A stretch of DNA of 64,000 nt from Rhodanobacter sp. C01. Lineage in GTDB: Bacteria; Pseudomonadota; Gammaproteobacteria; Xanthomonadales; Rhodanobacteraceae. The stretch spans positions 248,001-312,000 of the forward strand of contig NZ_MUNR01000009.1 of NCBI RefSeq assembly GCF_002001045.1. The letters run 5' to 3'. Within the stretch, counting starts at the first letter, position 1. Every line of letters begins with the position of its first letter. Both the position numbers and the translations under genes were made by a program. Below the pieces are notes generated by a model. The model was not told the origin of the DNA, did not search any database, and saw only the letters and a list, made by a program, of their open reading frames with translations. Positions 27,310 through 35,145 of this stretch are shown here, one piece after another.

Positions 27310-27851
27310 ACCGGTTGCTGCCGTTCATCGGCTTCATGTTGCTGGTGGCTCTGTTCGGTTTCGGTATCTGGTGGAACTCGCGGCACGATCCGAATGCGAT
27401 TCCGACACCACTGTTGAACAAGCCGGCACCCGCGTTCGTGCTGCCCAAGCTGTACGAACCCACGCAGACGGTGAGCAAGGCGGACTTGCTTGGCAAACCC
27501 TACCTGCTCAACGTGTTCGCCAGCTGGTGCGTGGAATGCGGCGCGGAGCATCCGGTACTGGAAGCCGAGGGCCCGACGCTGGGTGTACAGCTGGTTGGCT
27601 ACAACTACAAGGACGCGCCGGCCGATGCCAAGCGCTGGCTGGCTGAACACGGCAACCCCTACAACGTGTTGATTGCCGATGAACCGGGCAACACCGCGAT
27701 CGACTTCGGCGTGTACGGCGCACCGGAAAGTTTCCTGATCGATGCGCATGGCGTGATCCGCTACAAGCACATCGGTCCGCTGACGCCCGATGTGGTCGCC
27801 GGCGAACTGAAGCCGGCGATCGCGGCGTTGCAGAAGGAGGAGACGCCATGA
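27306..27851 (+). CDS. ccmG: Thiol-disulfide oxidoreductase CcmG/DsbE
   Basis: 181 residues. One N-terminal membrane anchor is followed by a thioredoxin fold with active site WCVEC (C75, C78) and the cis-Pro region GAPESFLID. It keeps apocytochrome CXXCH motifs reduced. The active-site dipeptide VE differs from the more common PT/PS. GGAGGAG at its 3' end serves as the ribosome-binding site of ccmH. Confidence 0.94.
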   Translation: MNRLLPFIGFMLLVALFGFGIWWNSRHDPNAIPTPLLNKPAPAFVLPKLYEPTQTVSKADLLGKPYLLNVFASWCVECGAEHPVLEAEGPTLGVQLVGYNYKDAPADAKRWLAEHGNPYNVLIADEPGNTAIDFGVYGAPESFLIDAHGVIRYKHIGPLTPDVVAGELKPAIAALQKEETP

Positions 27852-28417
27852 TTCGGCTATTCCGTTCCACAGGGACTCCCTGCGGTCGTAGGAGCGCACC
27901 CTGTGCGCGATGGCTCTTGATCACCGCGAAAATCTTTCGCGCACAGGGTGCGCTCCTACCGGTGTTGTTCGTGGCCTTGCTGGCATTTGCCGGCGCGACC
28001 CACGCGCAGGCGATCGAGCCGATGCCGTTCGCCGACCACGCGCAGGAACTGCGCTTCCAGCACCTGACCCAGCAGCTGCGCTGCCCGATGTGCCAGAACG
28101 AGACGCTGGCCGATTCCAACGCATCGATCGCACGCGACCTGCGCAACCAGATCTTCCAGTTGATGCAGCAAGGCAAGAGCGACGACGAGATCAAGCAGTA
28201 CCTGGTCGCCCGCTATTCCGATTACGTACTGTACGACCCGCCACTGAAACCCGGCACGTGGCTGCTGTGGTTCGGTCCGCTGCTGATCCTGTGTGCCGGC
28301 ACCGGCGTGGTGCTGGTCGCGATCCGCAAGCGCGGCCGTGACGGCAGCGCCACCGACACAACATCTGACCGCATGCCGCTCGACAACGAACCGGCCGACA
28401 ACGGGGACGACTGGTGA
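27848..28417 (+). CDS. ccmH: Cytochrome c maturation protein CcmH with repeat-extended N-terminus
   Basis: 189 residues. The core is typical: the redox motif LRCPMC (C79, C82), NETLADSNASIARDLR, and a C-terminal membrane helix. The N-terminus is odd. The ATG is fixed by an ATGA overlap with ccmG and a GGAGGAG site, but codons 14-38 are encoded by a palindromic repeat (27888-27959). They push the hydrophobic signal segment (PVLFVALLAFAGATHA) to about residues 38-53. Family members normally start just before that segment. A GTG at 27962 lacks a ribosome-binding site and would leave a very short, uncharged signal. CcmH reduces and presents apocytochrome thiols to CcmF. Confidence 0.92.
   Translation: MIRLFRSTGTPCGRRSAPCARWLLITAKIFRAQGALLPVLFVALLAFAGATHAQAIEPMPFADHAQELRFQHLTQQLRCPMCQNETLADSNASIARDLRNQIFQLMQQGKSDDEIKQYLVARYSDYVLYDPPLKPGTWLLWFGPLLILCAGTGVVLVAIRKRGRDGSATDTTSDRMPLDNEPADNGDDW
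27888..27959. repeat. REP/BIME-like inverted repeat inside ccmH
   Basis: Two 23-nt arms (27888-27910 and 27937-27959) are perfect reverse complements around a 26-nt spacer. Each arm begins GTAGGAGCGC and contains its own stem GCGCAC/GTGCGC, the structure of REP elements mobilised by RAYT transposases. The total of 72 bp is a multiple of three and contains no in-frame stop, so ccmH stays open. The second pair in the window is at 57296-57366. Confidence 0.85.
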
Positions 28418-29466
28418 AGATCGCGTTTTTCATCGCCGCTGCAGTGATGATCGCTGTGGCGCTGGCCGCCTTGCTGCTGCCGCTGGTACGCCAAGGCCGC
28501 AAGTCGGGACGCTCGCGCGGCGTGTTCGCGCTGACGCTCGCGATCGCCTTCGTGCTGCCGCTGAGCGCGGGCGCGTTGTACCTGCTGGTGGGTACGCCGG
28601 CTGCGCTGAATGGCGTCTCCGCCGAGGCCGAACGGCCGCTCACCCTGTCGCAGGCGATCGATGAGCTGCACGCCCATCTGGCCCAGCAGCCCGACGATGT
28701 GCAGGGCTGGATGCTGCTGGCCCAGACCAGCACCATGCAGCGCGATCCAGCCACGGCGCGCGACGCCTACGACCACGTGCTGAAGCTCGCCCCCAACAAC
28801 GCCGAGGCGATGGTGGGCTGGGCCGAAACCGATTCGATGACGCGCGATGACCACATGATCGAGGGTCGTGCGCTGGAACTGCTCAAGCGTGCCGTGCAAT
28901 TGCAGCCGGACAGCCAGCGCGGCCTGTGGCTGCTCGGCATCAGCGATTTCCAGCATGGTCAGTATCGGGAAGCCGCTGCCACCTGGCGCGTGCTGCAGCC
29001 GCAGCTGGAACCAGGCTCGAAGGTCGCCCAGGCGGTAGCCCAGCAGATCGCCGTGGCCGATACACGCGCCGGCGGCGCACCAGCCAATGCGTCGACCGCA
29101 GCACCGGTCGCCGCGCCGCAAGGTGCAGCCTTGCGGGTACAGGTCTCGCTGGCAGCAGCGTTCAAGGGCAAGGTCGCTGCGGGCGACACGCTGTTCGTCT
29201 ACGCTCGTGCCGAGAACGGCCCCCCCATGCCCCTGGCCGTGGCCAAACTCGACGCCAGCCAATTGCCGACCAGCGTTACCCTTACCGATGCGATGGCAAT
29301 GACGCCGGCGCTGAAACTGTCGTCCGTGGCGCGTGTCTTCGTCGGCGCGCGGATCAGCCACAGCGGCCAGCCGATCGCCCAGCCTGGCGATCTCGAAGGC
29401 GATGCCGGCATCGTGCCGGTGGACAGCAAGACGCCGATCACGATCAGTATCGACAAGGTGCATTGA
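28414..29466 (+). CDS. ccmI: CcmI-type TPR protein of cytochrome c maturation
   Basis: 350 residues. Two N-terminal helices (about 3-22 and 36-57) are followed by a TPR domain (ERPLTLSQAIDELHAHLAQQPDDVQGWMLLAQTSTMQRDPATARDAYDHVLKLAPNN onwards) and a C-terminal beta-rich domain (LRVQVSLAAAFKGKVAAGDTLFVYARA). It binds the C-terminus of apocytochromes and delivers them to CcmF/H. The GTG start overlaps the ccmH stop (GTGA). Its own stop shares one base with the next start. Confidence 0.88.
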   Translation: MKIAFFIAAAVMIAVALAALLLPLVRQGRKSGRSRGVFALTLAIAFVLPLSAGALYLLVGTPAALNGVSAEAERPLTLSQAIDELHAHLAQQPDDVQGWMLLAQTSTMQRDPATARDAYDHVLKLAPNNAEAMVGWAETDSMTRDDHMIEGRALELLKRAVQLQPDSQRGLWLLGISDFQHGQYREAAATWRVLQPQLEPGSKVAQAVAQQIAVADTRAGGAPANASTAAPVAAPQGAALRVQVSLAAAFKGKVAAGDTLFVYARAENGPPMPLAVAKLDASQLPTSVTLTDAMAMTPALKLSSVARVFVGARISHSGQPIAQPGDLEGDAGIVPVDSKTPITISIDKVH

Positions 29467-30593
29467 TGAGCCAGGACGCGCGCCGTTATTTCAGCCTGCC
29501 CTCGCCGTTCGCGATGAAACGCGGCGGTGAATTGCACGGCGCGCATGTCGCCTATGAAACCTGGGGCGCGTTGAACGCCGCACGCGACAATGCCGTGCTG
29601 GTGCTGACCGGCCTGTCGCCCAGCGCGCACATGACCTCCTGTGCCGCCGATCCCACGCCCGGCTGGTGGGAGGACATGGCCGGTCCGGGCAAGGCGATCG
29701 ACACCACGCGCTGGTTCGTGATCTGCGTGAACTCGCTGGGCAGCGACAAGGGCTCGACCTGCCCTGCCTCGATCGACCCGGCGACCGGCGAAGCCTATCG
29801 GCTGACCTTTCCCGAGCTGGCGCTGGAAGACGTCGCCAACGCCGCGCACGCCGCCGTCAGCAGCCTCGGCATCACCCAACTGGCCTGCCTGATCGGCTGC
29901 TCGATGGGCGGCATGAGCGCGCTGGCCTACATGCTGCTGCATCCTGGCAGCGTGCGTGCGCATATCAGCGTGGATACCGCACCTCAGGCACAACCGTTCG
30001 CGATTGCGATCCGCTCGCTGCAGCGCGAGGCGATCCGGCTCGACCCGCAGTGGAACGAAGGTCGTTACGACATCCATGCCGAACACGGCGGAGCCTACCC
30101 CGACATGGGCATGAGCATCGCACGCAAGCTCGGCGTGATCACCTATCGCTCGGCGATGGAATGGAACGGCCGCTTCGCGCGCATCCGGCTCGACCCGGAG
30201 CAGCGTGAGGACGAGCCGTTCGGCCGCGAGTTCCAGGTCGAGTCGTATCTCGAAGGCCATGCGCAGCGTTTCGTGCGCAACTTCGATCCCAACAGTTATC
30301 TGTACCTCTCGCGCGCCAGCGACTGGTTCGACATCGCCGAATACGGCCACGGCAGCGTGCTGGAGGGACTCAAGCGCATCCACATCGAGCAGGCGATGGT
30401 GATCGGCGTTAGCACCGACATCCTGTTTCCGCTGCAGCAACAGGAACAGATCGCCGAAGGCCTGCAGGCCGCCAGCGCAGAGGTGGAATTCGTGGCGCTG
30501 GATTCGCCGCAGGGCCACGACGCGTTCCTGGTCGATATCGAGAACTACAGCCGCGCCATCGGTGGTTTCCTGAACCGACTGCCGGCCGCTTAA
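29466..30593 (+). CDS. MetX-family alpha/beta-hydrolase acyltransferase, probably serine O-succinyltransferase
   Basis: 375 residues. The catalytic triad is visible as S146 in GCSMGGM, D318 in STDILFP and H351 in GHDAFL. The segment NSLGSDKGSTCPASIDPATGEAYR replaces the NVLGGCQGSTGP of classical homoserine O-acetyltransferases. Xanthomonadales members of this type have been described as serine O-succinyltransferases acting in cysteine synthesis, so homoserine acetylation should not be assumed. The start shares one base with the ccmI stop (TGATG), tying expression to the ccm operon. A cysteine-dioxygenase-like gene follows. Family is certain; substrate is not. Confidence 0.8.
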   Translation: MSQDARRYFSLPSPFAMKRGGELHGAHVAYETWGALNAARDNAVLVLTGLSPSAHMTSCAADPTPGWWEDMAGPGKAIDTTRWFVICVNSLGSDKGSTCPASIDPATGEAYRLTFPELALEDVANAAHAAVSSLGITQLACLIGCSMGGMSALAYMLLHPGSVRAHISVDTAPQAQPFAIAIRSLQREAIRLDPQWNEGRYDIHAEHGGAYPDMGMSIARKLGVITYRSAMEWNGRFARIRLDPEQREDEPFGREFQVESYLEGHAQRFVRNFDPNSYLYLSRASDWFDIAEYGHGSVLEGLKRIHIEQAMVIGVSTDILFPLQQQEQIAEGLQAASAEVEFVALDSPQGHDAFLVDIENYSRAIGGFLNRLPAA

Positions 30594-30641
30594 CCGCGCC
30601 GCTGCTAAGATAGCCAGCATCGCGCACCACCCGAGACCATC

Positions 30642-31223
30642 ATGCTCACCCTGGATTTCCCCGGCAGCCGTACCCTGATCGACGCGATCGACACCGCCGT
30701 GGCCAAGCCGACCACCCACGAGCTCACCGACAGCCTGCGCAACAGCCTGTGCAAGCTGATCCGCGACAACGAAGTGAAGTTGCCCGACTGCGTGTTCGAA
30801 GCCAATCCGGAGCACTACGCCCGCCGCGAGCTTTACCGCAGCGACGAGCACGGGTACTGCGTGGTGGCGATGACCTGGGGGCCCGGCCAAGGCACGCCGA
30901 TCCACGATCACGACGGCATGTGGTGCGTCGAGGGCGTGTGGAACGGTGCGCTGGAGATCGTGCAGTACGAGCTGGTCGAGCACGATGCAAAACGCTACTG
31001 CTTCCAGCCAGTCGGCTCGATCCAGGCCGGCGCCGGCTCCGCCGGCAGCCTGATCCCGCCACACGAATACCACAGCATCCGCAATCCCAGCGACAGCAGT
31101 GTCACTGTCAGCCTGCACATCTACTCCGGCCCGATGACCCGCTGCGCCGTGTTCCAGCCGCTGCCGGAAGACCGCTGGTATGGCCGCGACGTACGCCAGC
31201 TGGGGCTCGACCGCGTCCACTGA
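30642..31223 (+). CDS. Cysteine dioxygenase-like cupin protein
   Basis: 193 residues, cupin fold. The iron ligands are likely H88 and H90 in TPIHDHDG and a third His in PPHEYH (141 or 144). WCVEGVWNGALEIVQYEL follows the first motif, as in bacterial thiol dioxygenases. It oxidises cysteine to cysteine sulfinate, or possibly 3-mercaptopropionate; the two cannot be separated here. It lies 48 bp after the MetX-family gene, consistent with sulfur amino acid metabolism. Confidence 0.8.
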   Translation: MLTLDFPGSRTLIDAIDTAVAKPTTHELTDSLRNSLCKLIRDNEVKLPDCVFEANPEHYARRELYRSDEHGYCVVAMTWGPGQGTPIHDHDGMWCVEGVWNGALEIVQYELVEHDAKRYCFQPVGSIQAGAGSAGSLIPPHEYHSIRNPSDSSVTVSLHIYSGPMTRCAVFQPLPEDRWYGRDVRQLGLDRVH

Positions 31224-31248
31224 ACCCGGCATAATGTCGCGCTCACAT

Positions 31249-31334
31249 GCCGGTGTGGCGGAATGGTAGACGCGGCGGACTCAAAATCCGCTGGCAGCGA
31301 TGTCGTGTAGGTTCGAGTCCTATCACCGGTACCA
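31249..31334 (+). tRNA. tRNA-Leu (anticodon CAA)
   Basis: 86 nt including encoded CCA. The acceptor GCCGGTG pairs with CACCGGT (one G-U). The anticodon stem GCGGA/TCCGC holds the loop CTCAAAA with anticodon CAA. A long variable arm (class II) and the T-arm GTTCGAGTC are present. Its last 38 nt are duplicated in degenerate form at 44480-44517, marking it as a probable integration site. Confidence 0.96.
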
Positions 31335-31378
31335 AGTGAGGGTTTCAGGCGATACCAGCGAGACCCGTGGAATACCCC

Positions 31379-31403
31379 AAGCCCGCATCACAGCGGGCTT
31401 TTT
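31379..31403 (+). terminator. Terminator after tRNA-Leu
   Basis: AAGCCCGC, ATCACA loop, GCGGGCTT, then TTT. A canonical Rho-independent terminator about 45 bp past the tRNA. Confidence 0.9.
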
Positions 31404-31487
31404 CATGCCTGAAGATCGCCACCGGGGTCATCCAAGTCTGTAGACACCCCCGTTCCCATGCCGTTTCCGTGCATGGTGCGTCACCGC

Positions 31488-31503
31488 TTGACACCGGTGT
31501 CAA
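31488..31503. promoter_or_regulatory. LacI-family operator candidate upstream of glk
   Basis: TTGACACCGGTGTCAA is a perfect 16-bp palindrome 43 bp before the glk start. It resembles the NagR-type boxes (TGACA-rCGy-TGTCA) of Xanthomonas GlcNAc loci. The LacI regulator at 42572-43579 is the obvious candidate ligand. Its left half also reads TTGACA, a perfect -35 box. Confidence 0.65.
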
Positions 31504-31545
31504 TAGTACCCAAGCTGGATGACAGTTCTATTGCGGGGGAGCGCG

Positions 31546-32613
31546 ATGGACGTGGCAATCGGCCATCTGGATCAATCGGAAGGAGCTCCGGCGTCGCCGT
31601 TTCTTGCGGCGGATGTCGGCGGAACGCACGCGCGTGTCGCGATGCTGCGGGCCTCGCGGGATGCGGGAGGCGAAGTCGAAGTGCTCGCCTATCGCAAGTT
31701 CGTGTGCGCCGACTTCCCGGGGCTGGCGGAGCTGCTGCAGGCGTTTGTCGATGCCGACGCGCGGACACCGGTACGGCACTGCGTGCTCGCCTGCGCGGGG
31801 CAGCTCATGGCCGACGAGGTCGTGAACGACAACCTCGCCTGGCCGATCCATCTTGCGCAACTGCGTCAGGCACTCAGCCTGGACGACATTGCCGTACTCA
31901 ACGACTTCGAAGCGCTGGGCTACGCGCTCGATGGCCCCCTCGCCCATGGCAGTCGCCATCTGTGCGGACCCGTTACCCATGCCGAAGGCCCAACCCTGGT
32001 GATCGGCCCGGGCACCGGTCTTGGCGCGGCGGTGCATGTGCCCGGTCCCGCAGGCGGTTTCGTGCTGACGACGGAAGCCGGCCAGATGGATTTCGCACCG
32101 AACTCGATTCGCGAGCGCGAAATCCTCGCGCACATGGCACCACATGGCGGTTATGTGGAGTTCGAACGCATCGTGTCGGGCCCCGGCCTGATGACCGTGT
32201 ACGCAACCCTGTGTGCACTGCATGGAGAAACACCGAAGCTTGCAACACCGGAAGCCGTGACCACAGCGGCAGCCGCGTGCAGCGACGTGCACGCCGTGGA
32301 GGCCGTGGATGTTTTCTGTGCGTCGCTGGGCAGCCTTGCCGGCAACCTCGCGATGACCTTCATGGCCACCGGCGGCGTGTACCTGGCCGGCGGCTTCCTG
32401 TTCTCCATGTTCGCACTGCTCCAACGCAGCGCTTTCGAAGAACGATTCCTGCACGGGCGCAGCGCGCGCGTGCTGCTGTCGCAGGTTCCGGTGTGGGTAA
32501 CGGAGCACGGTCGTCATGGCGTGCTGGGGGCAGCCCGGTGGTATCTCCGGCGCGGCATGCCTGGTGAGGAGGCCACGGCGCGTCATGCCGTGGCCAGCGG
32601 AGTGACGGAATGA
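31546..32613 (+). CDS. glk: Glucokinase (ROK-independent Glk family)
   Basis: 355 residues. The phosphate-binding loop is FLAADVGGTHARVAML. The sugar-binding motif region is VLNDFEALGYAL and the second nucleotide motif is LVIGPGTGLGAAVHV, typical of the proteobacterial Glk family. It phosphorylates glucose and, in this context, perhaps glucosamine or GlcNAc. The ATG at 31546 follows GGGGGAG; an earlier in-frame ATG at 31519 is less likely. Its stop overlaps the GH20 start (ATGA), so the hydrolase and kinase are co-translated. Confidence 0.87.
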   Translation: MDVAIGHLDQSEGAPASPFLAADVGGTHARVAMLRASRDAGGEVEVLAYRKFVCADFPGLAELLQAFVDADARTPVRHCVLACAGQLMADEVVNDNLAWPIHLAQLRQALSLDDIAVLNDFEALGYALDGPLAHGSRHLCGPVTHAEGPTLVIGPGTGLGAAVHVPGPAGGFVLTTEAGQMDFAPNSIREREILAHMAPHGGYVEFERIVSGPGLMTVYATLCALHGETPKLATPEAVTTAAAACSDVHAVEAVDVFCASLGSLAGNLAMTFMATGGVYLAGGFLFSMFALLQRSAFEERFLHGRSARVLLSQVPVWVTEHGRHGVLGAARWYLRRGMPGEEATARHAVASGVTE

Positions 32614-34955
32614 GCAACGGCACGGCATCGAAGCTTTTACGGGGCATAGTCGGCGCGTGGTTGACGGCAACTGGCGTGGCCGTTGCCGCGCCCGCCACGC
32701 CAGCGCTGCCCGCATGGTCGCTGATGCCGCAACCTGCCCAAATGCATCCCGCTGCGTCGGGTTCGCTCACTATCGCGGATAACGCCGAAGTCGCGGTACG
32801 TGGCGCCGATCTTCAGCAGATGCAATCCATCGCGGGGCGCTTCGCGCAGTTGCTGGCCGACACCGGCGGATTGCACCTGCACGTGGCGAATGCAGCTACC
32901 GCACATCCCGCCATCACATTCGAGCTGGATCCGCACGCCGATGTCGTCGGAGACGCCGGTTATCGCATCGTGGTGGGTGACCAGGGCATCCATGTCGTCG
33001 CCCGCACGCCGCGCGGCGCGTTCTACGGCAGCGTCACCCTGTGGCAGTTGCTGACACCGCCTGACTGGACGCGCGGTGCGCCGGTCGAGGTGGCTGATGG
33101 CGTCATCGACGATCATCCGCGTTTCACCTGGCGCGCACTGCTGCTCGACTCGGGGCGGCACTACCAGAGCGTTGCCGACATCAAGAAACTGATCGACTGG
33201 ATGTCGCTCAACAAGCTCAACGTGCTGCTCTGGCACGTGACCGAAGACCAGGGCTGGCGACTCGAGATTCCCAAGTATCCCGAGCTTACGAGAGTCGGCG
33301 CATGCCGCAAGGCCGTCGGCCTCGATGCCGAATTGACCGGTTCTGCCGACAAGCCTTACTGCGGCTACTACACCGAAGCCGAAGTACGCGACATCGTGCG
33401 TCATGCCACCGAACGCTACGTGGATGTGGTGCCGGAAATCGATCTTCCCGGCCATTCGCAGGCGGCCATCGCCGCGTACCCATGGCTCGGTGTCACCGGC
33501 CGGCGTCCAACCGTGTGGACCGATTGGGGGGTCAGCCCGCGGCTGCTCAATCCAAACGAAAGGACTCTGAAGTTCGTCGATGACGTGCTCGACGAAGTGA
33601 TGCGGCTGTTCCCATCGAAGTACATCTCGCTCGGCGGCGACGAGGCCGACAAGCAGCAGTGGAACGCATCGCCCGAAGTGCGTGCGCAGATGCACAAACT
33701 GGGTCTGGCGAACATGGATCAGCTGCAGGGCTGGTTCATCAGCCAGCTGGCCGATCATCTCGTGAAGCACGGACGCACGCCGGTCGGCTGGGACGATGAA
33801 CTGGTCGCGGGCGCGACGCTGCCGGCATCGCAAGTGGTGATGTCCTGGCACGGCAACGACGACGAACGCGTGGCGCTGCAAGCGATCAGGCAGGGCCACG
33901 ACGTGGTGATGACGCCACAGGAGTCGCTGTACTTCGATCACTACCAGTCCGACCTGCTCGACGAATGGGCCGGGCCGTCGCCCATGGCAACATTGCGGCA
34001 GGCCTATGACACGGTTGTCATTCCGAACGGTGCAAGCGCAACCGAAGCCAGACACATCGTCGGCGTGCAGGCCGGCCTGTGGACCGAGCAGATGCTCACC
34101 TTCGCGCACGACCAGCATGCGGTGTTTCCGCGCATCGCGGCGCTGTCGGAACTCGCCTGGTCGCCTGCAAGCGCGCACGACTGGAACGGCTTCCTGCAAC
34201 GCATGCCGGCCGAGCTGGCACGCTACCGCGCACTCGGCATCGGCTATGCCGACAGCGCGTTTGCTCCCGCCTTCCAGGTAACTGCAACAACGAACGGCGC
34301 GTTCCTGGTCACGCTGTCCAACCAGGCGCGATTCGGAACGATCCGTTACACCACGGACGACTCCGCTCCGACCTCACGCTCTGCGCAGTACATCGGGCCA
34401 CTCACGCTTCCGGGCAAGACGATGTTGCGCGCCACGACATTCGCAGCGGACGGCTTCGAGCTTGCCGCACCACGCACGCAGGTGCTGGATGGCACAACGC
34501 TGTCGAGCCGTGGCGGCAGCGCGCTTGCAACGTGTTCCAGCCAACCTGCCTCACGTTTGGATGGCCGTCGACCGGCACAGGGGCCAAGGCCGGTTTATTC
34601 GGTGGATATCGGCAACGCGTGCTGGCTATGGCCGCAGGCATCGCTGCAGGGCATCACGCATGTCGTGTTGACCGTCGAGCGCGTGACGTGGCGCTTCGGC
34701 GACGAGGCCACGGATGCCGTTGTTCGCCACAAGGCCAGCCCGGTCGGCGAGTTCGAGATCCATGCCGATGCCTGCAAAGGGCCGTTGCTTGCCACCGTGC
34801 CCTTGGCGCCTGCAGCGCAGGCGCAGGGGCAAACCCGTCTCGATGCAAACGTGGCGGTACCGGTGGGGGCCGGCATTCGCGACCTGTGTGTCTTTGCTAC
34901 CGGCGATCCGCGCGATGGCCAGTGGGCGTTGGCACGAATGACGTTTTCGAAATAA
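32610..34955 (+). CDS. Beta-N-acetylhexosaminidase, GH20
   Basis: 781 residues. The signal peptide covers about residues 1-28. The GH20b N-terminal domain is about 35-165. The catalytic TIM barrel contains the Asp-Glu pair in SLGGDEADKQQW (D344, E345), with VTEDQGWRLEIPKYPEL and VVPEIDLPGHSQAA before it. The C-terminal part includes a chitobiase-type beta domain (FGTIRYTTDDSAPTSRSAQY) and a further discoidin-like segment. It removes terminal GlcNAc from chito-oligosaccharides or glycans in the periplasm or outside. It is coupled to glk. Confidence 0.92.
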   Translation: MSNGTASKLLRGIVGAWLTATGVAVAAPATPALPAWSLMPQPAQMHPAASGSLTIADNAEVAVRGADLQQMQSIAGRFAQLLADTGGLHLHVANAATAHPAITFELDPHADVVGDAGYRIVVGDQGIHVVARTPRGAFYGSVTLWQLLTPPDWTRGAPVEVADGVIDDHPRFTWRALLLDSGRHYQSVADIKKLIDWMSLNKLNVLLWHVTEDQGWRLEIPKYPELTRVGACRKAVGLDAELTGSADKPYCGYYTEAEVRDIVRHATERYVDVVPEIDLPGHSQAAIAAYPWLGVTGRRPTVWTDWGVSPRLLNPNERTLKFVDDVLDEVMRLFPSKYISLGGDEADKQQWNASPEVRAQMHKLGLANMDQLQGWFISQLADHLVKHGRTPVGWDDELVAGATLPASQVVMSWHGNDDERVALQAIRQGHDVVMTPQESLYFDHYQSDLLDEWAGPSPMATLRQAYDTVVIPNGASATEARHIVGVQAGLWTEQMLTFAHDQHAVFPRIAALSELAWSPASAHDWNGFLQRMPAELARYRALGIGYADSAFAPAFQVTATTNGAFLVTLSNQARFGTIRYTTDDSAPTSRSAQYIGPLTLPGKTMLRATTFAADGFELAAPRTQVLDGTTLSSRGGSALATCSSQPASRLDGRRPAQGPRPVYSVDIGNACWLWPQASLQGITHVVLTVERVTWRFGDEATDAVVRHKASPVGEFEIHADACKGPLLATVPLAPAAQAQGQTRLDANVAVPVGAGIRDLCVFATGDPRDGQWALARMTFSK

Positions 34956-34963
34956 GTGGCATG

Positions 34964-34977
34964 CGGGGCACGCCCCG
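34964..34977. other. GC hairpin after the GH20 gene
   Basis: CGGGG, CACG loop, CCCCG directly after the stop codon. No T-tract follows. It may stabilise the upstream mRNA or reduce read-through into the receptor gene. Confidence 0.4.
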
Positions 34978-35145
34978 TGCAGTGGCACCGAATGAAACAG
35001 CCGTGGCCCGGAAGGCCATGGATGGGACATCGATGGATTGCATCACGACAGCGCGCAAAGCAATAGGCGCCGCTGAACTACACGCATTTTGGAACACCGC
35101 GGAGCACCTGAGGTTCGACAGGCACCAACAACGAGGTTAACGCCC

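Noticed and set aside
29440..29470. SAM riboswitch or separate promoter for the MetX-like gene
   Set aside because: The start codon shares a base with the ccmI stop, leaving no leader.
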